Assembly (NCBI RefSeq): GCF_029257255.1 | Contig: NZ_JARICI010000050.1 | Span: 1 to 64,000 of the forward strand | Direction of reading: 5' to 3' | DNA length: 64,000 nucleotides | From: Sporosarcina sp. | Lineage (GTDB): Bacteria; Bacillota; Bacilli; Bacillales_A; Planococcaceae | In this document: one piece after another, positions 8,202-16,202 of the stretch | How the letters are laid out: every line of letters starts with the position of its first letter | Numbering within the stretch: the stretch's first letter is position 1 | Program-made: the position numbers and the translations under genes | The notes under the pieces: generated by a model | The model's database searches: none | Told to the model about the DNA's origin: nothing | What the model saw: the letters and a program-made list of their open reading frames with translations, nothing else

Positions 8202-9053
8202 TTAGGTTCCGCGCCGTTTCACCCAGCCGAGTCCCATCGCGCCTTCACCGAGATGTGTGCCGATGACCGGACCAAAGTGGCTGACCGTGAAATCGACGTT
8301 CGGATGTTTTTTCTCTAACAGTTCTTTCCATTCGACTGCTTCTTCATAACGATTTGCGTGGATGACTGCCGCGTCTAACAGCTGATCTTTCGCGTCTTCC
8401 GCGAGCAAATCTGCAATACGTTTCATTGCTTTCTTGGTCGTGCGGATTTTTTCAAACGGCACGATGACTTTGTCTTCAAAATGCAGAATCGGTTTTACTT
8501 GTAATAGTCCGCCCACAATCGCCTGTACTCCGGAAAGCCTTCCGCCACGCTGCAGATGAGACAGGTCGTCCACCATGAAGTAAGCTCTGAGCGTCTTTTT
8601 CATTTCATGAAGCTCTTCGATAATCGCATGAGGATCTGCGCCTTCATTCGCCAGTTGTGCTGCACGAACCGCGTAGAAACCTTGCGGGTATGCGGAAACT
8701 TCTGAATCAAACGGTAATACTTCTATATTATTTATCATCTCACCGGCCTGTAACGCACCCATATAAGTTCCACTGATGCCGCTTGATAGATGAATTGAGA
8801 TAACCGCATCATAGTCTTTTGAAAGCTTCTCATATAACGCTTCAAAATCGCCGATTGCCGGCTGCGAAGTCTTCGGCAGCGGACCTTTCCCGCGAACCAT
8901 TTCATAGAATGCATCGGTCGTTAAATCGATGTCTTCTTTAAACTCTTTTCCTTCAATTGTCACCAATAAGGGGATGGTGTGAATATTCAATTCTGCCTTT
9001 ATATCATCCGGCACATAGGCCGTGCTGTCTGTCACAATCGCTGTTTTCAACAT
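8202..9053 (-). CDS. degV: DegV family fatty-acid-binding protein
   Basis: 283-aa EDD-fold protein that binds a free fatty acid; relatives (FakB) present the fatty acid to the kinase FakA. Family motifs are AIVTDSTAYVP at the start, KTSQPAIGDF near 60 and SSGISGTYMGA near 92. The ATG at 9053 follows AGGAG by six bases; a TTG two codons upstream overlaps that site and is rejected. In B. subtilis degV follows degSU; here degSU lie 23 kb away. Confidence 0.92.
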   Translation of the reverse strand: MLKTAIVTDSTAYVPDDIKAELNIHTIPLLVTIEGKEFKEDIDLTTDAFYEMVRGKGPLPKTSQPAIGDFEALYEKLSKDYDAVISIHLSSGISGTYMGALQAGEMINNIEVLPFDSEVSAYPQGFYAVRAAQLANEGADPHAIIEELHEMKKTLRAYFMVDDLSHLQRGGRLSGVQAIVGGLLQVKPILHFEDKVIVPFEKIRTTKKAMKRIADLLAEDAKDQLLDAAVIHANRYEEAVEWKELLEKKHPNVDFTVSHFGPVIGTHLGEGAMGLGWVKRRGT

Positions 9054-9179
9054 GATCAACTCCTGTCACCTATTCTACCTGAATTCGGCACTTTTGGCAT
9101 CTGTGAATAATAATTATACAACCCCTCCCTCTCATGCTATCTTGTAAATAGACGAATTATTTTGAAAGGAGTTTTAATT

Positions 9180-9956
9180 ATGCAGGAGATTCAGTACAAG
9201 CAAAGAAATTCAGTCGCTTATGTAACGCTTAACCGGCCGGAAGCAATGAACGCATTTAACTATAATTTGCTGATGGAACTCGGGCTAGTGGTGGAAGGAA
9301 TCCGCATCGATCCCGAAATTCGCGCGGTAGTTTTTACAGGAAGCGGCAACCGGGCATTCAGCGTGGGAGCTGATTTGAAAGAACGCAAGCTATTGACGGA
9401 AGCGCAAGTACGCCGGAATCTGAATAAAATTGGCGATGTCTTTACGATGATCGATCAGCTACCTCAGCCAACGATTGCGGTCATTAACGGATTTGCGTTT
9501 GGTGGAGGCATGGAACTGGCATTGGCGTGTGATTTTAGAATTGCTGCCAATGAAGCCGTGATGGGCCTTACAGAGACGGGGCTTGCGATTATACCGGGAG
9601 CCGGCGGGACGCAGCGGCTGCCTCGGTTGATTGGCGAAGCAAAAGCGTTGGAGTTAATTCTGACTGCAAGACGATTAACTGCAGAAGAAGCATTGGATTA
9701 TGGATTGCTGACACAGCGTGCGCCTGCTGATTTATTGGATGAAGTAGCAGATGCTTTTGTCGATTCATTGCTTGTCAACGGTCCCATCGCGCTGCAGCAG
9801 GCGAAATTCGCGATTAAACAGGGAATGAACGCTGACTTGCAGACAGGGCTGGCGATTGAGCGGAAGGCGTATGAAATGACGTTGCCTACTGAGGATCGGA
9901 TTGAAGCGCTGAATGCGTTTGCGGAGAAGCGCAAGCCGAAGTTTAAGGGGCGGTAG
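9180..9956 (+). CDS. Enoyl-CoA hydratase/isomerase family protein
   Basis: 258-aa crotonase-fold enzyme adding water across enoyl-CoA double bonds. Both catalytic glutamates are present: E112 in GGGMELALACD and E132 in LTETGLAIIPGAGGTQR. The oxyanion-hole segment reads AFSVGADLKER near 59-69. The sequence is of the methylglutaconyl-CoA hydratase/AUH type, but the exact substrate cannot be fixed. ATG at 9180 follows AAAGGAG; the upstream TTG overlapping that site is unlikely. Monocistronic; its 3' side is the 21-bp periodic array. Confidence 0.9.
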   Translation: MQEIQYKQRNSVAYVTLNRPEAMNAFNYNLLMELGLVVEGIRIDPEIRAVVFTGSGNRAFSVGADLKERKLLTEAQVRRNLNKIGDVFTMIDQLPQPTIAVINGFAFGGGMELALACDFRIAANEAVMGLTETGLAIIPGAGGTQRLPRLIGEAKALELILTARRLTAEEALDYGLLTQRAPADLLDEVADAFVDSLLVNGPIALQQAKFAIKQGMNADLQTGLAIERKAYEMTLPTEDRIEALNAFAEKRKPKFKGR

Positions 9957-9974
9957 GAGGTTGCAGATTTGCTG

Positions 9975-10121
9975 TATGAGCGCGGGCAGCGTCGGTATGA
10001 TCGAGTTCGGAAGCGTTATGAGCGCGTGCGAAGATGGTATGAGCGGTGGGGATGATCGTATGATCACGCGGCCAGAGTCTATGAGCGCGAATCGGCATTC
10101 TATGATCATTCAGCATGAAAT
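9975..10121. repeat. Seven-unit array with exact 21-bp period
   Basis: TATGAG or TATGATC begins at 9975, 9996, 10017, 10038, 10059, 10080 and 10101: seven starts with exactly 21 bases between neighbours. The first 9 bases are conserved (TATGAGCGC or TATGATCRN) and the rest of each unit varies. It lies in the gap between two convergent genes, before the terminator of the minus-strand one. The spacing is two turns of B-DNA. Confidence 0.85.
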
Positions 10122-10130
10122 TCAACGCAA

Positions 10131-10162
10131 AAAAGCCGCCCGGCACTACTGCCGGACGGCTT
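10131..10162 (-). terminator. Terminator after the FliS-like gene
   Basis: 13-base arms AAGCCGCCCGGCA/TGCCGGACGGCTT with one mismatch and a 4-base loop, followed by TTTTTT on the minus strand. Confidence 0.88.
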
Positions 10163-10170
10163 CTCCTTCA

Positions 10171-10566
10171 TCAAAACGAATCCGAATATCGACGATTCCG
10201 CTGGTTATGCCTGGCTTCGCTCCAGGCATTCGCGAGCTGATCCACCTGCCTACGAATTTCCGGCAGCAGTTCGTATTGTTTATGTAATTGCACGGTTACT
10301 AGACTTTGATTGATGACTACATAATTAAGCAGCAATCGTTTCCCCTCTTCACTCCGATGATCAACGACACCCATCAGTTCGAACAGCACATACTGCAGCT
10401 TTTTCAACGGCTCCGACACAGCGGGATTCGCCACACGCTCGGTTTCTGCCTGCGTATCTGCAAGCAAATTGCCCATTTCATTCAGCAGCTGGACGATGGC
10501 GTCGATGGTTGGCATCGTGGTGCTTGCGGTATTCTGATACACTTCTATCGCACGTTTTACGTACAT
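10171..10566 (-). CDS. FliS-like flagellar chaperone (putative)
   Basis: 131-aa helical protein divergent from the second flagellin gene. The opening (VKRAIEVYQNTAST) and the C-terminal helices (QVDQLANAWSEARHNQR) resemble FliS, the chaperone that keeps flagellin from polymerising before export; overall similarity is low. ATG at 10566 follows GGAGTGA; a 42-residue in-frame extension upstream is hydrophobic and would overlap the divergent gene. Pairing with a flagellin paralogue supports the call; a YvzB/FliS-type partner role is inference. Confidence 0.55.
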   Translation of the reverse strand: MYVKRAIEVYQNTASTTMPTIDAIVQLLNEMGNLLADTQAETERVANPAVSEPLKKLQYVLFELMGVVDHRSEEGKRLLLNYVVINQSLVTVQLHKQYELLPEIRRQVDQLANAWSEARHNQRNRRYSDSF

Positions 10567-10610
10567 GCGGCTCACTCCAAATGTTTTTCTTTTATTATCG
10601 GACGTTTCAG

Positions 10611-10637
10611 TTGATTTTGAAGAAATCAGACCGATAT
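10611..10637 (+). promoter_or_regulatory. Possible sigma-D promoter of the second flagellin
   Basis: TTGA, 15-base spacer, ACCGATAT. The -10 octamer differs from GCCGATAT in one base; the -35 is a weaker fit to TAAA. It lies 43 bases before the flagellin-like ATG. Confidence 0.55.
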
Positions 10638-10680
10638 AAAGCGTGATGTAATAATAGAAAAAGCTAAAGTGGGTGAAGGG

Positions 10681-11490
10681 ATGCGAATACACAGCTCAGA
10701 AAATATCGCGTTTTCAACGAATCGTGCGCAAAGGAATGCGACGGACATTGAAAAGACATTGTTGAAGCTCGGCAGTGGTTCGAAAGTGGCGAAAGGAAGT
10801 CAAAATGCTTCCGGTCTCGCGATTTCCGAAACGATGCGCGCGCAAATCCGGGGACTTTCTCAGGCTCAGCGCAATATGCAGGACGGACTTTCCGTACTTG
10901 AGTCTTCCAATGAAGGATTGAATAACGTCAATCATTTATTGCAGCGCGCGCGTGAAATGGCAGTTGCTGCGGCGAACGGCACATTGACTGATGATGACCG
11001 GAAAGCCAGCAGTCTGGAACTTGAGCAGATCAAGGAAGCCATTAACGACACAGCGGGCAAACTCGAGTTTAATACGAAGAAAATCCTCGGCGAAGACAAG
11101 GCCTTAATTTTACAGGTTGGTGCGAATCCAGGACAGCAGATGACAATCGGCAATATCAACGTCAGCACAACAAAGCTCGGTCTTGACGGCGCTTCAATTG
11201 CGACACAACAGGATGCAGAAAATCTGATTTCGACAATCGACAAAGCGATCGGCACGATTACCGGTCATTTGACGAAAGTCGGTTCGGAGATGGAAGGTAT
11301 TGAACATCATCTGACGAATGCGTTAGTGTTTGAAGGTAACTTGACGAAGTCTCTTTCATTGCTCGCAGATACTGATATGGCGGAGGAAATGATGAATTTC
11401 GTCCAGCAAGATATCCGACAAAAAGGTGATCAGCTGTTGATTAAGACAGTGAACAGTAACTTGCAGGAAGTTATCTCTTTATTAAAGTAA
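10681..11490 (+). CDS. Second flagellin (divergent paralogue)
   Basis: 269-aa flagellin with complete N- and C-terminal D0/D1 helices (NASGLAISETMRAQIRGL near 40; DMAEEMMNFVQQDIRQ near 232) and a short central domain. It is diverged from the gene at 59-787: the N-terminus is RIHSSENIAFSTNRAQ rather than INHNIAALNTHRQ. ATG at 10681 aligns with the usual flagellin start; an upstream GTG is rejected. Because the first flagellin here lacks its C-terminal helix, this is the only intact one in the window. It could be a minor filament or specialised form. Confidence 0.88.
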   Translation: MRIHSSENIAFSTNRAQRNATDIEKTLLKLGSGSKVAKGSQNASGLAISETMRAQIRGLSQAQRNMQDGLSVLESSNEGLNNVNHLLQRAREMAVAAANGTLTDDDRKASSLELEQIKEAINDTAGKLEFNTKKILGEDKALILQVGANPGQQMTIGNINVSTTKLGLDGASIATQQDAENLISTIDKAIGTITGHLTKVGSEMEGIEHHLTNALVFEGNLTKSLSLLADTDMAEEMMNFVQQDIRQKGDQLLIKTVNSNLQEVISLLK

Positions 11491-11495
11491 GCATG

Positions 11496-11533
11496 AAAAA
11501 ACCTTCAGAAGATTAGTCTTCTGAAGGTTTTTT
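11496..11533. terminator. Bidirectional terminator shared by flagellin and comFB
   Basis: Perfect 11-bp GC-containing stem CCTTCAGAAGA/TCTTCTGAAGG extended by A-T pairs, with T-runs on both strands. It ends both convergent genes. The last six codons of comFB and its stop lie inside the hairpin. Confidence 0.93.
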
Positions 11534-11806
11534 CATGTTATCGCAACGCGGGTTCGCTCCCACGATCCCGGCAGCCCAGGCGACTTTTGTCATAATAGCC
11601 GTAGCGCCTTGCCGGTCGGCTTGGTGCACGGCTCGTATGTAGGCGCTGTTTGCTTCGTCGACGATGTATTGGGCAGGCAATTTGTTGAGTGTCATCGCCA
11701 GCACGTCGCTCATACAGTGATCGCATGTGCACGGCATATTGAGATGCTCTTTGTACTCTTTCAGCACTTCCTGAACCACAATCTCCATCACGTTTTGAAC
11801 TTTCAT
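11513..11806 (-). CDS. comFB: ComFB-domain late competence protein
   Basis: 97-aa small protein of the ComFB family. Visible hallmarks are NVMEIVVQEVLKEY at the start, the cysteine cluster PCTCDHCMSDV near residue 25, and LNKLPAQYIV after it; another Cys follows near residue 89. ComFB proteins bind zinc, and some bind cyclic dinucleotides. It is a stand-alone gene 3.3 kb from comFA-comFC, whereas B. subtilis has it between them. The ribosome site is AAGGGG with nine bases to the ATG, just after a leader with two alternative stems. Confidence 0.85.
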   Translation of the reverse strand: MKVQNVMEIVVQEVLKEYKEHLNMPCTCDHCMSDVLAMTLNKLPAQYIVDEANSAYIRAVHQADRQGATAIMTKVAWAAGIVGANPRCDNMKKPSED

Positions 11807-11820
11807 GTTCTCAAACCCCT

Positions 11821-11853
11821 TAGCAGACTTCCCCCGTCACCTGCTAGGGAAGT
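11821..11853 (-). promoter_or_regulatory. Mutually exclusive stems in the comFB leader
   Basis: Read on the minus strand the leader contains ACTTCCC-TAGCAG-8 bases-GGGAAGT-CTGCTA. The two arm pairs (7 and 6 bp) are interleaved with no linker bases, so only one can form at a time. The last arm abuts the comFB ribosome site. Confidence 0.5.
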
Positions 11854-11917
11854 TAATGTGACGCTGGAATTTCACTTATGCGGACATAGAATTTTAGACA
11901 AGGTATTGCAAGCTATG

Positions 11918-12148
11918 CCGTTGATTTCCGTTCCAGGCGGACGCTTTCCGCGGGCATGGCTTGAGCCTCCTCGTCCGCTTCGCTACCTGCGGGGTCTCAA
12001 GGCTCATGCTCATAACGCTTCGCTTTTACTCGCAAAAGTAATTGCTTTTCCCGCAGGAAGAGCCGTAACAAAGAACGGCTTTTGCGAGCATAAGCGCAGC
12101 GTTGGGAGCACTTATTTACTTTCCGCCGCCTTGCACTACAATCAACTA
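11918..12148 (+). repeat. Structured intergenic repeat, left module, copy A
   Basis: Begins CCGTTGATTTCCGTTCCAGG and ends GCCGCCTTGCACTACAATCA. Nested palindrome: GCATG(11954)/CATGC(12005) outside TTGAG(11961)/CTCAA(11996). It carries an extra stem of 31-base arms (12008-12038 and 12079-12109, about 25 of 31 pairing). Related copies are at 17926, 31554, 41704 and 56738. Confidence 0.85.
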
Positions 12149-12373
12149 GTATGGTTTTTAAAACTAGTAAAGGTTAAGAGAATCCAATTACATAGTAATA
12201 AACCATCTCAAATCCTCAAAGCTAAAAACTTTCCTGAACACAACTTTAAAAGTTGGCAGTGCAAAAAAAGCACTGTCAATATGTACTGCAGTTCTAATTA
12301 AAGTGTAAAAATTAAAACAAAGTACACGCGCTGAATTTAACTAAGAATGAATGATAACTTCAGCTTACTTGTA

Positions 12374-12450
12374 GGGATTGGAGCGTCGGGGGTCGACTCC
12401 TGCGGGATTAGCTCGACAGGTGAGACCCCGCAGGAGCGCAAATCCCCAAA
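12374..12450 (+). repeat. Structured intergenic repeat, right module, copy A
   Basis: Perfect 10-bp stem CTCCTGCGGG (12397)/CCCGCAGGAG (12427) with flanking GGGATT/AATCCC. The GTGAGACCCCGCAGG segment is the reverse complement of part of the left module, so left and right modules form an inverted pair. No separate terminator was seen for aspA, and this stem may serve as one. Confidence 0.75.
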
Positions 12451-12484
12451 CTGCATACTCTCTAACTTATCTTTGCCCTACTAA

Positions 12485-13930
12485 TTATTTCGACAAAATA
12501 ATCTTTTTCTTAAGTAAATCTTTCCCTGAAATTCCAGGCTTGGTCATTTCGAACGGGTGCAGGATCAGATCCAGCTCCTCTTCCGTCAGCACCTTCTTCT
12601 CAATGCACAGCTCGCGGATCGACTTGTTCGACAGCAATGCTTCTTTCGCAATCTGTGACGCAACCTCATAGCCAACGTGTGGATTGATCGCTGTAATAAC
12701 GCCGATACTCTTCTCCACATACTCTTCCAAGTGCTCCACATTTGCCGTAATTCCATCTAAGCAATAGTCGCGGAACACTCCAAATACGTTCGTCATAATC
12801 TTCAATGACTGAAGCAAGTTGAACACTAACACCGGCTCCATAACGTTTAATTCGAATTGGCCTGCTTCAGACGCAAGTGCGATCGTTGTATCGTTTCCTA
12901 CCACTTGGAACGCGACTTGGTTCATGACTTCTGCCATAACCGGATTGACTTTACCCGGCATAATGGATGATCCAGGCTGTCTTGCCGGCAATGAAATCTC
13001 TGATAAACCGGTGCGTGGGCCTGATGCCATTAAGCGCAGGTCATTACAAATTTTCGACTGATTCAGCATCGTACCGCGCAGTGCAGCTGATACTTGTACA
13101 TAGGAATCGGTATTTTGTGTCGCATCAACTAAATGAGTGGAGGATTTTAATTGGAATCCGCTGTTTTCGGATAAATATTTCGCCACTTTTTCGATATATA
13201 ATGGATCCGCGTTCAAGCCTGTACCGACTGCTGTTGCACCCATATTGATTTCATATAAGTACACGCGTGATACCCGGATACGTTCGATATCGCGGCGCAA
13301 CACCATCGCATACGCTTCGAATTCCTGACCTAGACGAATCGGAACCGCGTCCTGCAAGTGTGTACGGCCCATTTTCAATACGGATTGGAATTCGATTGAT
13401 TTTTTCAAGAATGTCTTATGCAATGATTCCATGACTTCAAGCAGTTTATCCACTTTGACGAGTGTCGCGATGTGAATAGCTGTCGGGAACGCATCGTTTG
13501 TTGACTGCGCCATATTGACGTGCGAGTTTGGACTGATGATATCATAAGAACCTTTTTCGTGACCGAGGATTTCAAGCGCCCGGTTCGCGATGACTTCATT
13601 TGCATTCATATTGACGGATGTACCTGCACCGCCTTGAATCGGATCGACTAAGAATTGATCACGCAACGCACCGTTCATCACTTCTTCGGATGCCTGGATA
13701 ATCGCTTCAGCAAGATTTTCATCCAACTGACCAATATCACGGTTTGCTTGTGCAGCTGATTTTTTTACGATAGAAATCGCGCGAATTAAATCGCTGTTGA
13801 TTCGGTAGCCGGTAATCGGAAAGTTTTCTGCGGCACGCAATGTCTGAATTCCGTAATAAGCGTTTTGCGGCACTTTCTTTTCTCCAATAAAATCCTTTTC
13901 AACACGGTACAACAATTCCTCTTCCATCAT
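12485..13930 (-). CDS. aspA: Aspartate ammonia-lyase (aspartase)
   Basis: 481-aa tetrameric lyase that reversibly converts aspartate to fumarate and ammonia. The superfamily loop GSSIMPGKVNP lies near residue 320 and holds the catalytic serine region; QSTNDAFPTAIH near 141 and GRTHLQDAVP near 189 are aspartase/fumarase motifs. The opening YRVEKDFIGEKKVP and GIQTLRAAENFPI fit aspartase (B. subtilis AnsB) rather than fumarase. Start at the first of two adjacent ATGs, six bases from AGAGG. Apparently monocistronic; no asparaginase gene beside it. Confidence 0.92.
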   Translation of the reverse strand: MMEEELLYRVEKDFIGEKKVPQNAYYGIQTLRAAENFPITGYRINSDLIRAISIVKKSAAQANRDIGQLDENLAEAIIQASEEVMNGALRDQFLVDPIQGGAGTSVNMNANEVIANRALEILGHEKGSYDIISPNSHVNMAQSTNDAFPTAIHIATLVKVDKLLEVMESLHKTFLKKSIEFQSVLKMGRTHLQDAVPIRLGQEFEAYAMVLRRDIERIRVSRVYLYEINMGATAVGTGLNADPLYIEKVAKYLSENSGFQLKSSTHLVDATQNTDSYVQVSAALRGTMLNQSKICNDLRLMASGPRTGLSEISLPARQPGSSIMPGKVNPVMAEVMNQVAFQVVGNDTTIALASEAGQFELNVMEPVLVFNLLQSLKIMTNVFGVFRDYCLDGITANVEHLEEYVEKSIGVITAINPHVGYEVASQIAKEALLSNKSIRELCIEKKVLTEEELDLILHPFEMTKPGISGKDLLKKKIILSK

Positions 13931-14045
13931 GCAGAACCTCTTCTCAAATATTTTTTCCTGTAATTACACAATTATCCCAATTATACACATGGTAACTTCG
14001 CAATACATATTGAATTGCGACAGGGTTTTACTCTTTTATATTACA

Positions 14046-16013
14046 TCAAAGATATCGTTCGAACCAGCCAATAATTTCTTCCAGACGTGCAATGCGTAAA
14101 TTCGGTTTTCCTGTTCTTGATAAATTGTGATCAGAATCAGGAAAACGGACGAATTCTGTCTCTTTCCCTAACGATTTCAGCGTAATATACAGCTGCTCCG
14201 CCTGTTCGATTGGACAGCGAAAATCCTTTTCCGAATGAAGAATCAATAAAGGCGTCTCGACATTTTCAGCATATTTCAACGGTGAATGTTTCCATAACTT
14301 ATCAGGATCCTTCATATCTGCATCTAACTGCCAGTCTGTGAAAAAATAGCCGATATCTGATACGCCGAAAAAACTTACCCAGTTGCTGATAGAACGTTGC
14401 GTAACCGCTGCTTTGAAGCGATTCGTATGACCGACAATCCAGTTCGTCATGAAGCCACCGTAACTGCCTCCGGTAACACCTAGCCTATTTTTGTCAATCC
14501 ACTCTTCATTCGCAAGCACTTCGTCGACGCTAGCCATTATATCTTCATAATCACCACCGCCATAGTCACCGCGCACGCCGTCGACAAACGCCTGACTGTA
14601 GCCGTGACTGCCGCGGGGATTCATATACAGCACGCCGTAATCGTTGCCAGCCAGCATCTGCAGTTCATGGTAATACGTATTGCCGAACATTACATGCGGT
14701 CCGCCATGAATTTGGACGAGTAGCGGATACTGCTTGCCTTCTTCATAGTGTGCCGGTTTAAGCAGCCATCCATGCACATCTTCGCCGTTATTTGTAAAAA
14801 TAGCTTGCGGCTCGACTGGCAGTACTTTTTTCAGCCAGTTTTCATTGAATGATGTAAGTACTTCCCTCTCGCCTGTTGCGATTGTATGCTTGTAAAGTTC
14901 ACCTGGATTCGTCGGTGTGCTCACTGTCAGCAATGCGAATTCCCCATTCGCCGCGACGTCATAGCCATACACATGCTCCTCTTCACCAGTTGCGGGATAT
15001 ATAGCACCGTCAAGTGTAGCCGCGTATAATCGCACGTCCCCCATGACCGATAACTGGAAATAGATCTGTTCATCCTCAGTCCAGACAACACCCGGCGCAG
15101 ATGCTTGCTGCAGGTGGTCGGATATACTGTGATCCCCGATTGGCGCATCGATTCCCGCCGTCAAGTTCATCGTCAGACCGTTTGATTGGTCATAAATAAA
15201 AACGTCCGGCTGGGTAAAGTTTTTAAACGTCAGATCGCTGCCGACGTATGCGATATAGCGGTCATCTTTAGAAAAATGAACGTCTGCGAAAAATCCTTGC
15301 TCATCGATCAGCAACGTTTCATCTTTACTTTCTATATCCACAATCCACAGCGGCAAGCTGAAATCATAATCAGCATCTTCATTCCTATTAACACCTATGA
15401 TCAGCTGCCCACCGTCATGTGATACCGCCTCTAATGAATGGTCAAACGGTTCCACAGTAAAATTCGACACACTGCAAGTTGCAATATCGATGTAGCCGAT
15501 TTGTGTAAACTCATCTTGCGGCAATAGCCCCGTGCCATCCGTTTTATAGTTCATTTTCGTTACACGGACAGGCTGCGGCAGTTCTTCATTTGCTTCCTCC
15601 GTTGATGCAAATGTCCCGCCCTTCTTCAAACGGCCGCTGAACCAGATTTTCCGCCCGCACGGCGACCATTCAAATGAATCAATTCCATTTGTGCAGTGAG
15701 TCAGCTGTCTCGCTTCACCGCCAGCCGTCTGCATAATATACAGCTGATTTTTCTCCGTTCGATTGGATAGAAACGCAAGCATCTTACCGTCCGCTGACCA
15801 CTTCGGTGCACTCACCTTCTGCTTGCCAAATGTCCATTGCGTCACATTATTCGTCTGCAAATCGACATGATGTAACGCGGAACGATAGTCATTATCCTCT
15901 TTCTTCACTTCCGTCACGATGAACACAGCTTCTTTATTATTTGGTGCGAGAACAGGATTCGTCACCGGTTTCGTTTCGAATAAATCTTCTATTTTTACGG
16001 ACCGTTTTTCCAT
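14046..16013 (-). CDS. S9 family prolyl-oligopeptidase-like serine peptidase
   Basis: 655-aa acylaminoacyl-peptidase-type enzyme, similar to B. subtilis YuxL, that cleaves short peptides. The first 400 residues form a WD40-like beta-propeller (repeated SPCGRKIWFSG, SADGKMLAFLS blades); the C-terminal alpha/beta hydrolase carries S517 in GGSYGGFM, D597 in LHSEKDFRCP and H629 in DSDHNLS. No signal peptide, so cytoplasmic. AGGAG precedes the ATG. Monocistronic. Confidence 0.92.
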   Translation of the reverse strand: MEKRSVKIEDLFETKPVTNPVLAPNNKEAVFIVTEVKKEDNDYRSALHHVDLQTNNVTQWTFGKQKVSAPKWSADGKMLAFLSNRTEKNQLYIMQTAGGEARQLTHCTNGIDSFEWSPCGRKIWFSGRLKKGGTFASTEEANEELPQPVRVTKMNYKTDGTGLLPQDEFTQIGYIDIATCSVSNFTVEPFDHSLEAVSHDGGQLIIGVNRNEDADYDFSLPLWIVDIESKDETLLIDEQGFFADVHFSKDDRYIAYVGSDLTFKNFTQPDVFIYDQSNGLTMNLTAGIDAPIGDHSISDHLQQASAPGVVWTEDEQIYFQLSVMGDVRLYAATLDGAIYPATGEEEHVYGYDVAANGEFALLTVSTPTNPGELYKHTIATGEREVLTSFNENWLKKVLPVEPQAIFTNNGEDVHGWLLKPAHYEEGKQYPLLVQIHGGPHVMFGNTYYHELQMLAGNDYGVLYMNPRGSHGYSQAFVDGVRGDYGGGDYEDIMASVDEVLANEEWIDKNRLGVTGGSYGGFMTNWIVGHTNRFKAAVTQRSISNWVSFFGVSDIGYFFTDWQLDADMKDPDKLWKHSPLKYAENVETPLLILHSEKDFRCPIEQAEQLYITLKSLGKETEFVRFPDSDHNLSRTGKPNLRIARLEEIIGWFERYL

Positions 16014-16140
16014 CCAATCACTCCTAATTTACATGTCTTTTATATACACAATCCTTTAACTAAACCATAACAAGAATACGCGGAGTTTGGCAATACATCA
16101 CACGTGTTGCGCTTACTTTTAATTCGACGTTGAAGGCAAC

Positions 16141-16188
16141 AAAAAGAGTGAGTGCCCGCTCATCCATAAACGGGTACTCACTCTTTTT
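16141..16188. terminator. Terminator after the acyl-CoA ligase gene
   Basis: 18-base arms AAAAAGAGTGAGTGCCCG/CGGGTACTCACTCTTTTT with one G-T pair and a 12-base loop. T-runs are present on both strands; the ligase gene ends 15 bases away. Confidence 0.9.
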
Positions 16189-16202
16189 AAACTAGGTAAT
16201 CC

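Larger units (their letters stand above)
11807..12484. other. 678-base gap holding a composite palindromic repeat
   Basis: No convincing gene. It contains the comFB leader stems, a long left repeat module (11918-12148), AT-rich filler (12150-12370) and a shorter right module (12374-12450). Open frames across the repeats have no recognisable protein features and are taken as chance. Confidence 0.7.

Noticed and set aside
9975-10121. CRISPR array
   Set aside because: Period is only 21 bp, the conserved core is 7-9 bp, there are no constant-length unique spacers and no cas genes.
9913-10287. Open frames on both strands over the 21-bp array
   Set aside because: They exist because 21 is divisible by three and the units lack stops in some frames. 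There is no good ribosome site, and the repeats give low-complexity peptides without family features; they also overlap hydratase or FliS-like coding sequence.
11609-12301. Long plus-strand open frame across comFB and repeat copy A
   Set aside because: It runs antisense to comFB and through a palindromic repeat; no recognisable domain and no ribosome site.
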